Assembly: GCA_964619485.1 (NCBI GenBank)
Contig: CAZUCI010000015.1
Span: 1-45,577 of the forward strand
Direction of reading: 5' to 3'
Source: UBA2882 sp964619485
Lineage (GTDB): Bacteria; Bacillota; Clostridia; Lachnospirales; Lachnospiraceae
Length of the DNA stretch: 45,577 bases
This document shows positions 14,833 through 23,121 of the stretch, one piece after another. The first letter of the stretch is position 1, and each line of letters begins with the position of its first letter. The position numbers and the translations under genes are program-made. A model generated the notes under the pieces. That model did no database searches and was not told the origin of the DNA. It was given only the letters and a program-made list of their open reading frames with translations.

Positions 14833-16230
14833 TTGAAAAAAATGTTTTTATCAGCAGGGGCAACAGCGCTTATATGTATGTCCCTGCTGCTTTTTACAGC
14901 AGTGATACCGCAGAGCGCAATAGAGAAGCAGGTGTCGGAGTCTGCAAGGTTTTTTGAAGAAAACAAGCTCTTTGATCAGGTGGGACCGTGGGGGTTTTCC
15001 GGTTATCGGGATAATTATGCGGACTGTATTCTGGTAAATATTCTGTATCATATCGACGTGAAAAAGCCAGTTCAGGCATTGGTTTCCTGTGCATACTATA
15101 ATAAAGAAAATGAAAATGTGAACGAAAGTCTCCTGACTGCAGTCAATGAAAGGATGAAGCCCAATGTGGATTATTCCCGGTACTGGCATGGCTCCATGGT
15201 TTTGCTGCGTCCGCTTTTCTGTCTGTTTTCGGTGCAGGGAGTACGCATAGTGCTTGGTGGTATTATACTTGGAAGTCTTTTGCTGTTACTTTTTTGTATG
15301 CTTCGGGATGGATTTCTCAGGCTGTCAATTGGAATGGGAATTGCCTATGTGGCGGTATCGGGATGGATGAGCTTCTTTTGTATTGAGTATGCCATGCCAT
15401 TTGTCATGTTGTTTCCCGGACTTACAATCTGGTGGATATTGTTAAGAAAAAAAATCAGAGGAGAAGAATTTAAGCAGCAGAGCATGGCACAAAAAAATCG
15501 GAACCTGTATTTGAGTTTGTATGTATTTGTGAGTATCAGTGCGATTCTTACCTGCTTTGTGGATTTCTTAACAACAGAAACGCTTTCGTTTACGATTCCC
15601 TGTCTGCTTTTTCTTGTGATACGGGAAAAGCATGGTCTGCTTCAAAAATGGCAGGAGGAAATAATGGGTCTGCTGAAGGCTGGTATCATCTGGGTGGCTT
15701 CCTATGGAGGCATGTTTTTACTGAAATGGCTTTTGGCGATGCTTGTTATAGGAAAGGATGCTTTTTGGCAGGCGTTGGCGGAAGCATCACTGCGTATCAA
15801 TGGTGACGCAACTGTCGGAAATGTGGCAGGAGCGGAAAATGTCAGCAGTATAGAGAGAATTTGTGGAGCATTCTGGAGAAATATCGGCTGTATTTATCCA
15901 TTCAGGGATTCCATGAATGCGATGAGGGTTCTGATGGTCACAGTATTTATTTTATTTATCTGCTTCTGCATCTGGTATTTATTTCATAAAAAGAGAGGCG
16001 GCACAATGGGAATTATGCTCCTCTTGCTGGGAATGCTTCCCTATGCACGGTTTCTGGTTTTAAATAATCATTCCTATGTTCACTTCTTTTTTACCTATCG
16101 TGCACAGTTTGTGACAATCGCAGCGCTTTCCTTTTTCCTGTTATGGACAGGAGCTGAAAGAGGGCAAAAGGGCAGGAAGCTGCAAAAAACAGGTAATAGT
16201 GTGAAAAATATGGGTAAAAAAGGAAAATAG
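14833..16230 (+). CDS. Polytopic membrane protein of unknown function
   Basis: I choose the TTG at 14833 as start because AAGGTAGG lies 9 bases before it; ATG 14842 is an alternative and the frame is open back to 14809. The product has a first membrane helix (about residues 4-24), an extracytoplasmic segment of about 100 residues, and then roughly nine to ten hydrophobic helices, ending in a basic cytoplasmic tail (RGQKGRKLQKT). The layout recalls GT-C-type membrane enzymes or uncharacterised Lachnospiraceae membrane proteins, but I see no diagnostic motif and assign no function. It lies between the Nudix gene and the secreted-repeat genes, on the same strand. Confidence 0.8.
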   Translation: MKKMFLSAGATALICMSLLLFTAVIPQSAIEKQVSESARFFEENKLFDQVGPWGFSGYRDNYADCILVNILYHIDVKKPVQALVSCAYYNKENENVNESLLTAVNERMKPNVDYSRYWHGSMVLLRPLFCLFSVQGVRIVLGGIILGSLLLLLFCMLRDGFLRLSIGMGIAYVAVSGWMSFFCIEYAMPFVMLFPGLTIWWILLRKKIRGEEFKQQSMAQKNRNLYLSLYVFVSISAILTCFVDFLTTETLSFTIPCLLFLVIREKHGLLQKWQEEIMGLLKAGIIWVASYGGMFLLKWLLAMLVIGKDAFWQALAEASLRINGDATVGNVAGAENVSSIERICGAFWRNIGCIYPFRDSMNAMRVLMVTVFILFICFCIWYLFHKKRGGTMGIMLLLLGMLPYARFLVLNNHSYVHFFFTYRAQFVTIAALSFFLLWTGAERGQKGRKLQKTGNSVKNMGKKGK

Positions 16231-16233
16231 TGA

Positions 16234-16262
16234 TTGTTTTTGAAATAGTGCCTTGTTAGAAT
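16234..16262 (+). promoter_or_regulatory. Candidate promoter for the first repeat-protein gene
   Basis: TTGTTT (16234-16239), 17 bases, TAGAAT (16257-16262), about 50 bases before the start codon. Confidence 0.4.
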
Positions 16263-16310
16263 AATAGTGATTACAAAATTTCGGATGAAGAACAGAAAGT
16301 GGACGATGAG

Positions 16311-17858
16311 ATGAAAAAGAGATTACGGGGATTACTGGGAATTATATTAATATTATGCCTTTGGATTCAGCCGGCAGCTGCCTATGCAGCACCAGATCAG
16401 GATGTAGTAGGGCAGGTAGGTGGTGGAACTGTTCGTGGCATCACGCTGAACGAAGTTTATCATCGTATTGAGATATACCCCGATAGTTCCGTGGGAGGCG
16501 CCTATAACGTGACAAATGCGGATGAGATTGGTGCTTATACCAATTATGAGGGCCTCACCTATGATATTTATGGGGTGAAAAGTGAGACCGATCAAGAGAT
16601 GACCGGAAATAGTTATACGAAGAGCACTTTGAGCTTTACCTATCTGCCCCAGGGATATAAGGGAGTTATGTTGACGAATGCGGTAGCTGCGGACGATTAT
16701 TATCTTGATGGCGAATTGGGGACCTATGTTCAACCGACGCTGTTAACCTTTGCGTTCGATCCGATTACCTACACGGCTGTTTTCCAGGGAAACGAGGGAA
16801 TGACGTCTGACAATAAGAGTGAAGTGACGATTCCATGTACCTATGGAGTGAATGCAGATCTGCCGTCTTTTTCCAAATCCAATTATATGTTGACAGGCTT
16901 TGAGCCGGTTGGGGGAGGAACAAGTATTGGCGGAAGCGGAACCTTTAAGAATCTTACGGATATAGATCAGGCAACCGTGACCTATCAGGCAGTCTGGTCG
17001 GAAATTCCGGGATATCTCTATGTCAGGGACAGTGGGTTTTCCGGTGTGACAGGAACAATCTATCCGACTGGCACAAAAATCTGTTGTGATCCAGATGGAT
17101 ATTTCAGAATCAGCCTGGATGGAATAGATAAAACGAATGATATCAGTGGAGAAACTGCTTCCAATGGAGCTGTTACCTGTAAAAATGGTACTTATACACT
17201 TCCGGCACTTTCTGCACAGGACATAGGCTACAACATTTCGGCGGTGCAGACTGCTGTTCCGGTTCAATCAGCATCAGGAACGGAAGGAAACTACTGGAAT
17301 ATAGAAATTACAACAGTCAAAAAGGGCTATCATCTGGCCTTTGATGCCAATGGCGGAAGTGGCAGCATGGAGAGTCTGGAAAAGACAGCAGGAACAGACT
17401 TTACGCTTCCGGCAAACAGCTTTACCAGAGAAAATTATACCTTTTCAGGCTGGTCCACAGATGGCAGCAGCCTTATAAGCTATGCAGATGAGGACAGCCT
17501 GAATTATACCCCACAGAATGATGGTGACACATTGACACTTTACGCGGTCTGGTCAGAACTTCCGGGAAATCTGTATGTGAAGAACAGTGGATTTAACTGT
17601 AACGCTGCCGCAATATATGATGCAGGCCAGAAAATATGCAGTGATTTGGATGGATATTATACGGTTTCCTTAGATGGCGAGGATAAAACAGCTGACATCA
17701 GCGGAGTAACAGCCTCTGACGCAGAAGGAACAGTTACCTGCAAAAACGGAACCTATACGCTTCCAGCTATTTCGGACCAGGATCTTGGCTATAAAATATC
17801 AGCAATCAAGACCGGAACTCAGGTTTCGGCGGAAGGAAAGAGGGCTGGAGCTTGTTGA
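16311..17858 (+). CDS. Secreted Listeria-Bacteroides (InlB B-type) repeat protein, 5' part ended by an internal stop
   Basis: ATG 16311 is used because the paralogue at 19030 starts at the same MKKRLRGLLG; GTG 16299 is an alternative. A signal peptide ends near AAAYA-AP. A unique domain of about 170 residues follows, then a module of about 95 residues (LYVRDSGF to SAVQ), then a Flg_new/InlB B-type repeat (FDANGGSGS to LTLYAVW) and a second copy of the module. Translation stops at TGA 17856, where the other copies have TGG (Trp in YWNIEITTVKK); the preceding Tyr is TGT (Cys). The frame continues open to 18860, so the original protein had 849 residues from this start. The repeats are known from surface proteins and adhesins. 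No LPXTG or other anchor is seen. Confidence 0.8.
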   Translation: MKKRLRGLLGIILILCLWIQPAAAYAAPDQDVVGQVGGGTVRGITLNEVYHRIEIYPDSSVGGAYNVTNADEIGAYTNYEGLTYDIYGVKSETDQEMTGNSYTKSTLSFTYLPQGYKGVMLTNAVAADDYYLDGELGTYVQPTLLTFAFDPITYTAVFQGNEGMTSDNKSEVTIPCTYGVNADLPSFSKSNYMLTGFEPVGGGTSIGGSGTFKNLTDIDQATVTYQAVWSEIPGYLYVRDSGFSGVTGTIYPTGTKICCDPDGYFRISLDGIDKTNDISGETASNGAVTCKNGTYTLPALSAQDIGYNISAVQTAVPVQSASGTEGNYWNIEITTVKKGYHLAFDANGGSGSMESLEKTAGTDFTLPANSFTRENYTFSGWSTDGSSLISYADEDSLNYTPQNDGDTLTLYAVWSELPGNLYVKNSGFNCNAAAIYDAGQKICSDLDGYYTVSLDGEDKTADISGVTASDAEGTVTCKNGTYTLPAISDQDLGYKISAIKTGTQVSAEGKRAGAC

Positions 17859-18684
17859 AATATAGAAATTACAACAGTTAAAAAAGGCTATCGCCTGACC
17901 TTTGACGCCAATGGCGGAAGTGGCAGTATGGAAAACATGGAAACAACGGCGGGAACAGACTTTACACTTCCGGCAAACAGCTTTACCAGAGAGAATTATA
18001 CCTTTTTAGGCTGGTCCACAGACGGCAGTAACCTTATAAGCTATGCAGATGAGGGCAGCCTGAACTATACTCCACAGAACGATGGTGACACACTGACGCT
18101 CTATGCGGTCTGGTCAGAGACGACAGGGAATCTGTATGTAAAGAACAGTGGTTTCGACTTTGATTCAACAGGTATCTATGGACCGGGAGTGAAAATCTGC
18201 AGTGATCTGGACGGATATTTTACTGTTTCCTTAGACGGAACAGACAAGACAAATGATATCAGCGGCGTAACGGCTTCCGATACAGACGGAACGGTTACCT
18301 GTAAGAATGGAACCTATACACTTCCCGCACTTTCCCAGCAGGCAGTTGGTTACAAAATAGCAGCGGTGCAGACTGAAACCGAGGTTTCGGCAGAGGGAAA
18401 GAGGACAGGAGCTTATTGGAATATAGAAATCACAACCGTTAAAAAGAACTATACACTGGTCTTTGATGCCAATGGCGGAAGTGGCAGCATGGAAAACCTG
18501 GAAAAGACAGCGGGAACGGATTTCGTACTTCCTGCAAATGCCTTTACCAGAGAGAATTATACCTTTGCGGGCTGGTCCACAGATGGCAGCGACACCGTAA
18601 GCTACGCAGACGGCGACAGATTGGTTTATACACCGCAGAATAGTGGAGATGTACTGACACTCTATGCAGTCTGGACTCCAATTC
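17010..18684. repeat. Tandem 561-bp coding repeats
   Basis: The module starting GGA-AAT-CTG (17565) recurs at 18126, exactly 561 bases later, and the TTTGAYGCCAATGGCGGAAG segment occurs at 17340, 17901 and 18462, again 561 apart. A first, more diverged module starts at 17010. The units (187 codons) are highly similar at DNA level, so they can expand, contract or exchange sequence by recombination. They can also be mis-assembled. Confidence 0.88.
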
Positions 18685-18860
18685 CTTTGTCAGGACCATC
18701 CGGTGTGACAGAAGGTACGGTTCATCTGGAGGCTGGAACCGCATATTCATATGATGGAGTCACGGGATTTCATGTGACAGGCGATGCGACGCTTTATCCA
18801 GCAGGAGTAGCATTTTATGTGAGCAGCAGTGGCGATTATACAATCACACCCGCAAATTAA
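17859..18860 (+). pseudogene. 3' part of the same repeat protein, cut off by the in-frame TGA
   Basis: The frame continues without shift after the stop at 17856-17858. It encodes the rest of one repeat unit, a further module, a third Flg_new repeat (about 18462-18684) and the terminal domain with GTVHLEAGTAYSYDG and the ending SSSGDYTITPAN, which is also the ending of the paralogue. ATG 17928 is the first start in frame, but it lies inside a repeat, has no ribosome site, and would give a product without a signal peptide. It is therefore dead unless the TGA is read through, is polymorphic, or is an assembly error in near-identical repeats. Confidence 0.75.
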
Positions 18861-18904
18861 TGGCAGGTATCAAAACGCTGAAAGCGGCATAGGCACCTTA
18901 TGCG

Positions 18905-18945
18905 TGAAAAAACGGGTAGTCTTTCTGAAAAAACGGGTAGTCTTT
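18905..18945. repeat. 20-bp direct repeat between the paralogues
   Basis: TGAAAAAACGGGTAGTCTTT occurs at 18905-18924 and again at 18926-18945, a 21-base period. Function unknown; it precedes the promoter candidate of the second paralogue. Confidence 0.85.
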
Positions 18946-18956
18946 TACCTGATTCC

Positions 18957-18985
18957 TTGTAAGAAAAAAAGCAGTTTGATAAAAT
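18957..18985 (+). promoter_or_regulatory. Candidate promoter of the 19030-25781 gene set
   Basis: TTGTAA (18957-18962), 17 bases, TAAAAT (18980-18985), 45 bases before the ATG of the second repeat protein. It would serve the following genes if they form an operon. Confidence 0.4.
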
Positions 18986-19029
18986 AGGACTGTTATTATG
19001 GAAATAATAAGGCATGGAGAATAAGAGAT

Positions 19030-20463
19030 ATGAAAAAAAGACTACGGGGATTATTGGGATTAATTTTGACGGTTTGTCTGTTGATGCAGCCGGTTTTGGC
19101 ATATGCCGCAACAGGAGAAATATTAAATGGTTTTGTTAATTATGAAAAATTATATACCGTAGGCTTTGAATTAGTTCAAATGAATGACCCTTTTGACACT
19201 ATTTCGATACAGGGTGATTCAGGCGGTGCGTTCAAAGTGACCAATGCTGGAGATATTACAGCCTATTCCAACGTGGATAGTCTTTCCTATGATCAAGCCG
19301 GAGTAGTAAGTGCAGCTGACACAACTGAGACCGGAAACGCGTACACGAAGTCCGCTCTTCAAATTACATCTTGCCCGGAGGGGTATAAGGGTATTATGGT
19401 GACCAGTGCTGAGCTGGCAGGAGATTATTATTACGATTCCAGTGCTGGTGGTTATTATCATCCGCTACTGCTGACCTTTGCCTTTAACCCAATTACCTAT
19501 ACAACATATTTTAATGGAAGAGGCGGAGTGGCAGCAGATAATCAGAGCGAGGTATCTGTTCCCTGTAAATACGGGGTGGATGCGGCGATTCCTTCCTTTT
19601 CTAAAGAAGGCTTTACTCTGACAGGCTTTGAAGCTGTTGAAGGCGGAACAGCACTTGGCAGCAGCGGCAGTTTTAAAAATCTGACCACAACAGACGGAGC
19701 GTCACTGAACTACGAGGCTGTATGGGGAGAGATTGCAGGCAATCTTTATATCAAGGACAGTGGATTTAATTATGGTGCGGACACGGTTTATCCGGCGGGA
19801 ACAAAGCTTTACTGTGGAGTCGATGGATATTTCAACGTATCGATTGACGGTGTGGACCACACAGCAGATATCAATGGAGCAGCGGCTGTTTCTGAGGCGG
19901 GGGCGGTGAATTGTAAAAACGGTTCCTTTACCCTTCCTGCACTCGCAGACCAGGATGCTGGCTATAAAATCACAGCAGCACAGACCAGCGTGCCGGTTTA
20001 TTCAGAACTGACGGAGAGCGGCCGGTACTGGAATGTGGAAATTTCAACAGTAAAAAAGAGCTACACTCTGGCCTTTAATGGCAATGGTGGAGATGGAAGC
20101 ATGGAAAGTCTGGAAAAGACTGCAGGGACAGATTTTGCACTTCCAGCCAATGCTTTTTCAAGAGAGGGCTATCGCTTTGAGGGCTGGTCCGTGGATGGAA
20201 GCAGTACAGTAAGCTATACGGATGGCGGCAGAATGAGCTTTACACCGCAAAACAACGGGGATACATTAACGCTCTATGCAGTCTGGGCAGCAGTGGGGCC
20301 TTTTTCGGTTGCCAATGGGACCGTTCATCTGGATGCAGGGGTCAACTATTCCTATGGAGGCGGGACCGGATTTCATGTTTCGGGAGATACGACACTGTAT
20401 CCTTCGGGTCTGGGCTTTTATGTGTCAAGCAGTGGAGACTATACCTTTACGTCAGCGGAATAA
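19030..20463 (+). CDS. Secreted Listeria-Bacteroides repeat protein, intact paralogue
   Basis: The product (477 residues) starts MKKRLRGLLG with a signal peptide ending near AYA-AT. It has the same order as its upstream neighbour with fewer repeats: unique N-terminal domain (to about 235), one LYIKDSGF module, one Flg_new/InlB B-type repeat (about 350-418, FNGNGGDGS to LYAVW), and a terminal domain ending SSSGDYTFTSAE. It carries no sortase signal, transmembrane tail or choline/SLH repeats, so it is secreted or held by a partner. GGAG lies 10 bases before the ATG. Only 19 bases separate its stop from the cyclase gene, which suggests co-transcription with the signalling genes downstream. Confidence 0.87.
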   Translation: MKKRLRGLLGLILTVCLLMQPVLAYAATGEILNGFVNYEKLYTVGFELVQMNDPFDTISIQGDSGGAFKVTNAGDITAYSNVDSLSYDQAGVVSAADTTETGNAYTKSALQITSCPEGYKGIMVTSAELAGDYYYDSSAGGYYHPLLLTFAFNPITYTTYFNGRGGVAADNQSEVSVPCKYGVDAAIPSFSKEGFTLTGFEAVEGGTALGSSGSFKNLTTTDGASLNYEAVWGEIAGNLYIKDSGFNYGADTVYPAGTKLYCGVDGYFNVSIDGVDHTADINGAAAVSEAGAVNCKNGSFTLPALADQDAGYKITAAQTSVPVYSELTESGRYWNVEISTVKKSYTLAFNGNGGDGSMESLEKTAGTDFALPANAFSREGYRFEGWSVDGSSTVSYTDGGRMSFTPQNNGDTLTLYAVWAAVGPFSVANGTVHLDAGVNYSYGGGTGFHVSGDTTLYPSGLGFYVSSSGDYTFTSAE

Positions 20464-20482
20464 AAGGATGGGATGAGGCATT

Positions 20483-22312
20483 ATGAAAGAAAAGATTACA
20501 GACTTAATTACAGCAGCAGTTCTTTTTCTGATTACGGCATTTTTGTGTATTGCCCAGCCGCTTACATCCTGGGACAATATTGTAAAGGATGCGGCTTATC
20601 AGAGAACATCCACACTGAATAAGCAGATTAAGATTATTAAAATTGATGAGAAAACAATGGAGGCTTACGGACCGACAAGTGACTGGAGCAGGGAAATTCC
20701 GGGGAAGCTTGTGGAGACGTTGTCCAGGGAAGACAGTAAGCCTGCTGTTATTTCCTTCGATGTCATGTACATAGGAAATAAGGATGAAGGTGGAGATGCA
20801 TACTTTGCAGAGGCGTGTAAAAAAGCGGGGAATGTTATCTCAGCCGCCAATGTTGTATATAAGACGGAAATCAATCGTTTTGAAGAGGGTGTATCCTTTG
20901 TCAATAACAGAGCGGTGGAACGGATAGAGGTTCCCTATGAGAAGCTGAAGGCTGCATCCACAGCCTATGGCTTTGCCAACACGGTTCAGGATACGGATGG
21001 ATATATCAGACAGACACAGCTTTATATGAATCAGGACGGACAACAGCTGGACAGTCTGGCATATGCAACCTACAAAGCCTACCGCTCCTGGCAGGGACCC
21101 TTTGATTCTCTTCCAACGCCTGTTTTGGACAGCAGCAATCAGACAGAATTTACCTTTTCCGGCAGGAGTGGCGGATATGAGGCAATTTCTCTGTGTGATG
21201 TGCTGGACGGAACCATAGATTCCAGAGTGTTTAAGGATTGTATCGTATTTGTGGGTGCCTATGCGCCGGGCTTACAGGATTCTTTCAATGTGGCAGTGCA
21301 AAAGGGCACTCAGATGTATGGGGTTGAGATTCATGCCAACATTCTGGAGGCACTTTTGGAGGGGAAATTTTCACAGCCAGTGAATGTATGGCTGTGTGGA
21401 ATTTTGATGGCACTTTTTGCAGCCGCCTTTTATTTCCTGATTAAAAAGAGCAATTTGGTTGTTTCTATTTTGCTTTTAGCAGCATCTGTGGGACTTGAGG
21501 TTTTAGTGGGGGTGCTCTTAAGAGCAAAGGGGCATACCATTCCATTGCTTTATCTTCCTGTTATGCTTCTGATTGTTTTTGTATACAAGATTTTCAGTCA
21601 GTATTTACTGGAAAAAATCCGCAGAAAGAAGACACTGGATGCCTTCAAAAAATATGTGGCTCCACAGATTGTGGAAGAGCTTGCACATAAGAATAACCTG
21701 GAAATCAAGCTGGGTGGAGAGAACAGGGATATTGCAGTTTTATTCGTGGATATCCGAGGCTTTACAACCATGTCGGAGAGCTTAGAGCCCGAGCAGGTCG
21801 TGGAAATACTGAATGAGTATCTGAGCCTGACCACCAACTCTATTTTTAAGAATAACGGAACCCTGGATAAGTTTGTGGGGGATGCGACCATGGCGGTGTT
21901 CAATGCGCCCTTTGATCTGGATGATTATATTTTCCGGGCTGTCTGCACGGCGAGAGATATTCAGGCGGGTTCTGAAGAACTGGAAAAAAAGATGATGGAG
22001 AAATATGGCAGAACGGTCGGCTTTGGTGTGGGCGTAAACTGTGGACCGGCGGTTGTTGGAAATATTGGCTGTGAGTTCAGAATGGATTATACGGCAATTG
22101 GTGACACCGTCAATACGGCGGCGAGACTGGAAAGCAACGCAAAGCGTGCACAGGTTTTGATCAGCGAATCTGTTTACGAGGCCGTAAAGGACAGAATTGA
22201 GGCAACGGAAATTGGTGAGATTCCATTGAAGGGAAAATCCAAGGGAGTTATGGTGTATTCTCTGGATAAGGTGACAGGCACTCTGCGCAGTGAGCAAAGC
22301 ACTCAATTGTAG
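20483..22312 (+). CDS. CHASE2-domain class III adenylate cyclase
   Basis: Residues 8-24 form a membrane helix. An extracellular CHASE2 sensor domain follows (about 30-295), then three helices (about 302-371) and a cytosolic class III cyclase domain (about 410-595). Metal ligands D423 (FVDIRGFT) and D467 (FVGDATMAVF), adenine-selecting K463 and T537, and transition-state residues N544 and R548 (VNTAARLE) are all present. Lys plus Thr in the purine-selecting positions marks ATP as substrate and the class IIIb type, whose studied members respond to bicarbonate. The enzyme should work as a homodimer and make cAMP on an extracellular cue. cAMP synthesis is uncommon in Clostridia. Its 3' end nearly touches the next gene, and a GAF-HD-GYP gene lies one gene further. 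Confidence 0.95.
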   Translation: MKEKITDLITAAVLFLITAFLCIAQPLTSWDNIVKDAAYQRTSTLNKQIKIIKIDEKTMEAYGPTSDWSREIPGKLVETLSREDSKPAVISFDVMYIGNKDEGGDAYFAEACKKAGNVISAANVVYKTEINRFEEGVSFVNNRAVERIEVPYEKLKAASTAYGFANTVQDTDGYIRQTQLYMNQDGQQLDSLAYATYKAYRSWQGPFDSLPTPVLDSSNQTEFTFSGRSGGYEAISLCDVLDGTIDSRVFKDCIVFVGAYAPGLQDSFNVAVQKGTQMYGVEIHANILEALLEGKFSQPVNVWLCGILMALFAAAFYFLIKKSNLVVSILLLAASVGLEVLVGVLLRAKGHTIPLLYLPVMLLIVFVYKIFSQYLLEKIRRKKTLDAFKKYVAPQIVEELAHKNNLEIKLGGENRDIAVLFVDIRGFTTMSESLEPEQVVEILNEYLSLTTNSIFKNNGTLDKFVGDATMAVFNAPFDLDDYIFRAVCTARDIQAGSEELEKKMMEKYGRTVGFGVGVNCGPAVVGNIGCEFRMDYTAIGDTVNTAARLESNAKRAQVLISESVYEAVKDRIEATEIGEIPLKGKSKGVMVYSLDKVTGTLRSEQSTQL

Positions 22313-22328
22313 AAAGCGAGGCGGTTTT

Positions 22329-23120
22329 TTGAAATTTCAGATATTGATGATTCCAGACATTTGTCGTTTGGAAGAATCGGTAAGAATAGCAGAAAAATAT
22401 GGTGCTGCATTTGAATATAATGACTTTTTTCTTCCATGTGTTTATGGAAATGATGCAGAAATTGACAGGAGAATAGAGCTGTATAAACAGTTAGCCAGAG
22501 ACCGGTCAAAGGATACGCTGCATGGCGCTTTTTTGGATATGACGATTCACAGCGCTGATCCGGTCATTGCAGAGCATTCCAAACAATGTATGAAAAAATC
22601 TATGGAAATTGGAAGAAGACTTGGAGTAAAGGGAGTCGTTTTCCATACGGGACTGTTGGCCGGCTTTAAGGAAGCCTCTTATATGGACAGCTGGCTGGAG
22701 ATTAATGAGGCGTTCTTTCGCAGTCTTTGCAGTGAATATAGTGAAATTGAAATATATATGGAAAATATGTTTGACTTAGACCCTGAGCTTTGGATAAGGC
22801 TGGGTGAACGATTAGCGGATGTGAGTAACTTTGGACTCTGTCTGGATTATGCACATGCCTCCTTAGCCGATTATCCGGCAGCGGACTGGCTGAAGGCTGC
22901 GGCACCCTTTGTAAAGCATATGCATATCAATGATAATGATTTAAGAGATGATCTGCATCTGCCTGTGGGAGAGGGGAAAATAGACTGGAATTCCTTTAAG
23001 AAGGAGATGAAAAATGCTCTTTTCAATGAAAATCATAATATATCCATTCTTATAGAGGTAAAGGGAATTGAGGCATTTCAGACTTCCATGATGTATTGGC
23101 AGAAGCTTTGGGAGGAATAA
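22329..23120 (+). CDS. TIM-barrel protein, sugar phosphate isomerase/epimerase (AP endonuclease 2) family
   Basis: I choose TTG 22329 (MKFQILMIPD, 263 residues) because GAGG lies 7 bases upstream; the frame is open from GTG 22290, inside the cyclase gene. Family-like strand ends with metal-binding candidates are visible: HTGLL, ENMFD, CLDYAHAS, and HMHINDND. Such proteins isomerise or epimerise sugars or sugar acids or cleave abasic DNA; the exact reaction is unknown. It sits between the cyclase and the phosphodiesterase with a 1-base gap to the latter, so it is very likely translated from the same message, but nothing in its sequence ties it to cyclic nucleotides. Confidence 0.85.
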   Translation: MKFQILMIPDICRLEESVRIAEKYGAAFEYNDFFLPCVYGNDAEIDRRIELYKQLARDRSKDTLHGAFLDMTIHSADPVIAEHSKQCMKKSMEIGRRLGVKGVVFHTGLLAGFKEASYMDSWLEINEAFFRSLCSEYSEIEIYMENMFDLDPELWIRLGERLADVSNFGLCLDYAHASLADYPAADWLKAAAPFVKHMHINDNDLRDDLHLPVGEGKIDWNSFKKEMKNALFNENHNISILIEVKGIEAFQTSMMYWQKLWEE

Positions 23121-23121
23121 C

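Noticed and set aside
18887..18903. Hairpin GCATAGG/CTTATGC as terminator of the first repeat-protein gene
   Set aside because: Only 7 pairs and no T run follows.
20483..22312. Diguanylate cyclase
   Set aside because: No GGDEF motif; the residues are those of class III nucleotidyl cyclases with ATP-type selectivity.
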